Shown piece by piece: positions 60,287 to 64,000 of a stretch of 64,000 bases of DNA. The stretch lies in the NCBI RefSeq assembly GCF_027925445.1, contig NZ_AP027149.1, positions 1,674,001-1,738,000 of the forward strand. Reading direction: 5' to 3'. Below the pieces are notes generated by a model, which saw only the letters and a list, made by a program, of their open reading frames with translations, was not told where the DNA came from and did no database searches. Position numbers and translations under genes: made by a program. The number at the start of each line of letters is the position of its first letter. The first letter of the stretch is position 1. The stretch is from Methylocystis bryophila. Its GTDB lineage: Bacteria; Pseudomonadota; Alphaproteobacteria; Rhizobiales; Beijerinckiaceae.

Positions 60287-60964
60287 CGGCGTCGCAGTCG
60301 CCGGCCAGCCGCGCAACAGCTTGGCGCGCACGACGAGGTCCGACCACTCCGGAGCGGTGTAAGCGTGCGCAGACGCCGCCTGCTTCTGCGCGCAAATGTC
60401 GTCGGAGGGGCCGTTTTGCGCCGTCTTGGGACCGTCGACAAAAAAATAAATGACGTTCAGCTTCAGCACCGAGCGCAACTGGTCTGTGACCGTCCCCCGC
60501 TTGTGGGCGTAGACGCCCCAAGCCTTGTCGTTGGCCGGACCTCCTGCCCCCGAGGGTTTGAAGCCATAGGAATAGTCCCCTTCGCCCCGCACGAGGTCGA
60601 AGCGAATGAAGCAGAGCTTGCCCGAGGGCGGCGGCAGCGCCACGAGCTCGCGCGTCACGACGACGTCCTGGCCGTTGTAGCCGACGTCGTAGGCTACCGG
60701 ATAATGCCAAACCTCGACGGCGCTGAAATGCTGCGAGAGCTCGGCCTCATCCGGATCTTCGGCTGCGGCGGCGGGGCCATAGGTCCAAACGCCAAGGGCG
60801 AGCAGCAGGGCGCCCAGAACCCCCGTGAGCGGCTTAGCGCGTTTCCCGCTCGGACGGAATCGTTCGAGCGATAAGGAATCGCGCCAAATCAAAAGATTGG
60901 AGCATGTCCTGACCGGAAAACCGCTTGGCGCTTTTCCGGGACAGGCTCTAGCGGATAATCGCAT
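60284..60964 (-). CDS. Secreted protein of unknown function with an element-derived N-terminus
   Basis: 226 residues as read from ATG 60964. The signal-peptide helix TGVLGALLLALGVWTYGPAA ends near AAAAED, but no ATG, GTG or TTG lies between it and the element A copy at 60835-60950, so translation must start in or before the element (ATG 60964 or an in-frame TTG inside it). The first 40 residues (SNLLIWRDSLSLERFRPSGK) are thus element-encoded, matching the start of GspJ. The mature part (HFSAVEVWHYPVAYDVGYNG, GKLCFIRFDLVRGEGDYSYG) belongs to no family I know. Confidence 0.65.
   Translation of the reverse strand: MRLSARACPGKAPSGFPVRTCSNLLIWRDSLSLERFRPSGKRAKPLTGVLGALLLALGVWTYGPAAAAEDPDEAELSQHFSAVEVWHYPVAYDVGYNGQDVVVTRELVALPPPSGKLCFIRFDLVRGEGDYSYGFKPSGAGGPANDKAWGVYAHKRGTVTDQLRSVLKLNVIYFFVDGPKTAQNGPSDDICAQKQAASAHAYTAPEWSDLVVRAKLLRGWPATATP
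60835..60950 (+). repeat. Dispersed element A, complete copy overlapping a coding N-terminus
   Basis: TAGCGCGTTTCCCGCTCGGA through GTTCGAGCGATAAGGAATCG, AAAAGATTGGAGCATGTCC and TTCCGGGACAGGCTCTA. Same orientation and the same reading frame relative to the downstream minus-strand gene as the copy in gspJ. Confidence 0.9.
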
Positions 60965-61024
60965 GATGACGCGTTTCCTGTCTGGGCGACCCGAGCGGAT
61001 GTTCCGCGCGGGTCGCGAGGTTCT

Positions 61025-61639
61025 TCAGGCTTCTCGGGCCGAGAGCGGCCCCGGGGACGCTGCGCCTTTCTTAGCGCGCTGAGAGAGCATGAACCAGAGG
61101 AAGCCGCAGAGCCCCAGGAAGGCGACCCCGTAGAGGATGTATTCGATCATCCCCATCACGGAATAGAGGCCCACCGTGAAGGGAAAGCGCGAAACCCAGA
61201 CATTGCCGAGGTCGTCCGAGACCGTCACGATGCCGACGTAATGACCCGGCTCCTTGAAGTCGTGCTCGAAGGTCATCGAGCCGTTTTGATAGACTTTCGG
61301 CGCCCTGTAGAAAACAGTCGCCGCCTCGATGTCGGCTTTCTCCCTCTCAGCGCCGACATCCTTGATGACACGCACCCCGATCGCCATGTCGCGGAGATCA
61401 GCGGATACGGCCGTCAGACCAATCACCGTCGGGCCGGTTTGTGCGATGTCCTCGCAGAACTCCTGCTCTTCGCCGGTCCGTTGATAGCCGACGAAGTGCA
61501 TAGTGCTGGGACCGATTTTCAACACACACTCGTCTTGCTCGAGCTTTACGCCGCCGTGCGCTGCGGCCATTTCTGGCGTCATCAACGCAATTCCGAGGGA
61601 AATTGCGAAAAATACACCAGCGGCCCGTAGTATGCCCAT
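61025..61639 (-). CDS. Periplasmic membrane-anchored protein, AHGG...EEFCEDI family
   Basis: 204 residues from ATG 61639 (AAGGAGG 6 bases upstream). Signal peptide ends before AHGGVKLEQDECVLKIG. The mature domain shows MHFVGYQRTGEEQEFCEDIA, IEAATVFYRAPKVYQNG and EPGHYVGIVTVSDDLGNVWV, and a C-terminal helix YILYGVAFLGLCGFLWFMLS anchors it. From memory, similar proteins occur in methanotrophs and ammonia oxidisers. The His at the processed N-terminus followed by conserved Cys and His invites a copper-binding idea, which is inference. Confidence 0.6.
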   Translation of the reverse strand: MGILRAAGVFFAISLGIALMTPEMAAAHGGVKLEQDECVLKIGPSTMHFVGYQRTGEEQEFCEDIAQTGPTVIGLTAVSADLRDMAIGVRVIKDVGAEREKADIEAATVFYRAPKVYQNGSMTFEHDFKEPGHYVGIVTVSDDLGNVWVSRFPFTVGLYSVMGMIEYILYGVAFLGLCGFLWFMLSQRAKKGAASPGPLSAREA

Positions 61640-61886
61640 CCCATCCCTCCTTGTCTTCCCGCCTCGAACGCGACGGTCATGGGGATCGATGTTGTGATTC
61701 ATCGCGAGTAATGCTATGAGGCATCATGCCACAATTGAACATTGCGAACTCAATACAGTCGCTCGCTTGGGCATAAGCTTCGCCATTGCGAAGGCGGCTC
61801 GCCTCGCAGTAAAGCCGGGCGAGCGACGCCACGCTTCAGACTTCATCCTGGGTATTGTCGATGCAGGGGTGGGGCGGAAGGAATAG

Positions 61887-62609
61887 GTGAGTTCGATCAT
61901 GCGACGCAACATCGCCCGATGGGCGTTGACTTTACTCGGCTTCGCGCTGGCGGTCGGCGGTGCGACGGCTATGCTGCGCGGCTGGGACATCGTGCAGGTT
62001 GAGCGCGGTTGGAGCCAATTCATCGCGGGCGCCGCAGCGCTCTCGGGCGGCGCGATCGTGATCGCCCTGGCCGAAGTCGTGGCGCGTCTCGATCGACTCC
62101 TCGCGGCAAGCGCTTCGATGGCCGACGCCTCGGCGAAGCAGGCCTCCGCGGCCCAGGCCGAGCCAGAAGCCCCGTCCCCGCACGAGCGCAGAGCCGCGCC
62201 TCCGCCGCCGCCTCAGAGTGAGCAAAGAGCCGCGCCCCCACCGCCTCAGCCTGAGCAAAGAGCCGCGCCGCCGGCCGCGTCCGCGCCTCCGCTCGCCGCT
62301 AGCGCTATGCCGGATCCGATGCCCGAGTCTCGCCAGCCGGCGCCAGCGCCGGCCGCTGCGCTTGCGCCGCCCACGCCTCTTCGTCCGCGCCGAGAGGAAG
62401 CGCCGGCTCCGATCGCCGCGCCGAAACGCCAAGCGGCCGCGCAGCCGCCGCAGGATGGAGAGGAGCCGCGCGAGGTCGAGCGCTACCAGTCCGGCGGTCT
62501 GACATATGCAATGTTTTCAGACGGTTCGGTGGAGCTGCGCTCGGAAACGGGCGCGCAGCGTTTCTCCTCGATCGAGGAGCTTCGCGCGATGCTCGCGACG
62601 CAGGAATAG
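61887..62609 (+). CDS. Membrane protein with a Pro/Ala-rich linker and a conserved C-terminal module
   Basis: 240 residues from GTG 61887 (ATG 61899 is an alternative); AAGGAA upstream. Two helices (WALTLLGFALAVGGATAMLR and FIAGAAALSGGAIVIALAEV), a coiled stretch, about 100 residues of Pro/Ala/Glu repeats with PQPEQRAAPP-type units, and a compact end YQSGGLTYAMFSDGSVELRS plus FSSIEELRAML seen in alphaproteobacterial membrane proteins of unknown role. Confidence 0.7.
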   Translation: MSSIMRRNIARWALTLLGFALAVGGATAMLRGWDIVQVERGWSQFIAGAAALSGGAIVIALAEVVARLDRLLAASASMADASAKQASAAQAEPEAPSPHERRAAPPPPPQSEQRAAPPPPQPEQRAAPPAASAPPLAASAMPDPMPESRQPAPAPAAALAPPTPLRPRREEAPAPIAAPKRQAAAQPPQDGEEPREVERYQSGGLTYAMFSDGSVELRSETGAQRFSSIEELRAMLATQE

Positions 62610-62618
62610 CGAGTCGGT

Positions 62619-63419
62619 TCAGACTTCCAGCACGATTGTTGTCGGGGCGTGATCCGAAGGGCGCTCCCAACCGCGCGCCTCGCGCAGCACTTGCATTTCT
62701 CTCAAGGCGCCGCCGAGCGTGGGGCTCACCCAGATGTGATCGAGCCGTCGGCCGCGGTCGCTCGCGGACCAATCGGCCGCGCGGTAGCTCCACCAAGTGT
62801 AAAGCTTCTCCTCGGCCGGAACGAAGCGCCGCAGCGCGTCGACCCATCCGCCAGCGTCGAAGGCCTTTGTAAGCTTCTCGACCTCGATCGGTGTGTGACT
62901 CACGACCTTGAGGAGAGCCTTGTGGCTCCATACGTCGTGCTCGAGCGGGGCGATGTTGAGATCGCCGGCGAGGATGACGCGCCCTTGCGAGACGCCTTCA
63001 TCCCTTGTCCACTCGCGCATTTCGTCGAGAAAATCGAGCTTGTGAGCGAATTTCGGATTGATCTCGCGGTCGGGCTCGTCGCCGCCGGCGGGGACGTAGA
63101 AATTGTGTAGCCGCAGGGGCTCGCCGCCCACCTTCACTTCAGCCGCGATGTGGCGCGCGTGGCCGGCCTTGCAGAAGTCGCGCGCGCCGAGCGGCTCCAA
63201 GGGATGTTTCGAGGCGATGGCCACGCCGTGATAGCCCTTCTGCCCGTTGATCGCGAGGTGGGGATAGCCGAGCGACCGAAAGTCGGAGGCGGGGAATTCG
63301 GCGTCGCGGCACTTGGTTTCCTGCAGCAGCAGGACGTCTGGCGAGTGGCTTTTCAGAAAGCGCGCGACGAGCGGCATGCGCAGCCGCACGGAATTGATGT
63401 TCCAGGTGGTGATTTTCAT
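62619..63419 (-). CDS. xthA: Exodeoxyribonuclease III
   Basis: 266 residues from ATG 63419. AP endonuclease/exonuclease III of base-excision repair. Catalytic motifs: TTWNINSVRLR (metal Asn), LLLQETKCRDAEFP (Glu), YHGVAIASKHPL, LHNFYVPAGGDEPD (Tyr), VILAGDLNIAPLEHDVW (Asp and Asn), RRLDHIWVSP (Asp) and RPSDHAPTTIVLE (His). It is convergent with the membrane-protein gene, 9 bases apart. The 245 bases upstream show nothing else. Confidence 0.95.
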   Translation of the reverse strand: MKITTWNINSVRLRMPLVARFLKSHSPDVLLLQETKCRDAEFPASDFRSLGYPHLAINGQKGYHGVAIASKHPLEPLGARDFCKAGHARHIAAEVKVGGEPLRLHNFYVPAGGDEPDREINPKFAHKLDFLDEMREWTRDEGVSQGRVILAGDLNIAPLEHDVWSHKALLKVVSHTPIEVEKLTKAFDAGGWVDALRRFVPAEEKLYTWWSYRAADWSASDRGRRLDHIWVSPTLGGALREMQVLREARGWERPSDHAPTTIVLEV

Positions 63420-63666
63420 CAAGCGATCTCATTTGGCGAAGCCTCCCTCGAACTTCGCCCAGGGACCCCATCGCGCCGCAGTTTCCACCCTAGCCAATAC
63501 AAGGACGAAGTCCCGAGGCCAAGCCGACAAAACGAAACCCCAACGCAGTCGAGCGGCGAGGCTCCAGTCTTCTACCGGTAGCGGCGATTGATGGTTAGTA
63601 CATGCAAGTCGAACTCGCAGGAGCGACGGCGAGTTCGATCTTCTCGCCCGCGAGCGCAAACTCTCC

Positions 63667-64000
63667 TTAATCGAGCTTCAACGCAGTCGAAACGCCGTTT
63701 TCGTAAAGCTCGAAGGAAATGACATAGAGAGCCGTCTGGTCTTCCTTCGTATCGGCGTCGAAATAAGAGATGGAGACTGGCCAGCGCCGCATGTTCTTGA
63801 GCGCGTCGACTTGCGCCGCCTTTGCGGCGGGGGGAGTGGAAAGAGCGTTGCCGATCGTCGCCGTCGTCCGAAAAACCCTCCGTCCATCTTCCGCGCCGTC
63901 ATAGACAAGCGCCTCCAGGAGATGGCCGCCTGCCTGCGCCGACGCCAGAAGGCGGCGCAAATGCGAGGAAGGGAACAAGGCCTCCGCCGCCAGATTCGCT
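63667..64000 (-). CDS. EipB/DUF1849 envelope protein, C-terminal part
   Basis: The frame is open from the TAA at 63667 to the right edge, so the N-terminus is outside. The visible 110 residues (ALFPSSHLRRLLASAQAGGH, LLEALVYDGAEDGRRVFRTT, RRWPVSISYFDADTKEDQTA, YVISFELYENGVSTALKLD) match the end of EipB-type periplasmic beta-spiral proteins that support envelope integrity in Brucella. Confidence 0.75.
   Translation of the reverse strand, partial: ANLAAEALFPSSHLRRLLASAQAGGHLLEALVYDGAEDGRRVFRTTATIGNALSTPPAAKAAQVDALKNMRRWPVSISYFDADTKEDQTALYVISFELYENGVSTALKLD

Overview
The window looks like a chromosome segment of a GC-rich alphaproteobacterium, probably of the order Hyphomicrobiales. The evidence is family level: a two-domain dCTP deaminase, a plant-type glutamate-cysteine ligase, an EipB/DUF1849 protein, an Omp25-like barrel, and rhizobial-style palindromic intergenic repeats. 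A periplasmic protein at 61.0-61.6 kb resembles a family I remember from methanotrophs and ammonia oxidisers, so a methylotroph such as Methylocystis or Methylosinus is possible but not shown.

Layout. 0-14.6 kb: mostly housekeeping genes (dcd, an ABC-F ATPase, rsmE, gshA, cutA, a YggS-type PLP protein, an L,D-transpeptidase, two regulators, tRNA-Gln). An AT-rich TIR-like/TPR gene is wedged between the ABC-F gene and rsmE. 14.8-22.8 kb: a scarred accessory region with a truncated serine recombinase facing a truncated second gene, an orphan ScpB, and an inverted duplication of a 'kinase 3' end + glycosyltransferase 5' end' block. One arm carries an intact glycosyltransferase. The other carries an intact two-component system and a glycosyltransferase-esterase chimera. 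23.5-38.1 kb and 48.6-51.1 kb: a dispersed type II secretion system (gspG; prepilin peptidase; gspEFHIJ; gspL, gspM and a GspC/N-like gene; gspK; gspD) interleaved with secreted proteins. 38.2-46.3 kb: small stress cassettes, each with a TetR or LysR regulator, several with visible operator palindromes, holding two broken genes (a peroxiredoxin and an NTF2-like protein). 51.1-56 kb: egtB-egtD for ergothioneine, beside an ABC ATPase and a fused binding-protein/permease that resemble the EgtUV ergothioneine importer. 56-64 kb: CYTH-CHAD protein, a 58-residue membrane peptide, FemAB-like protein, Fe/Mn superoxide dismutase, secreted and membrane proteins of unknown role, exonuclease III, and an EipB gene cut by the window end.

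A dispersed element of about 110-117 bp made of two hairpin modules recurs at least five times in full or nearly full form, with further fragments. Two copies form the N-terminal coding sequence of genes (gspJ and a secreted protein at 60.3-61.0 kb) and others supply stop codons. The strongest leads are the ergothioneine biosynthesis-plus-transport locus, the TIR-like/TPR island, the element-extended GspJ leader, and the inverted duplication with its chimeric gene.
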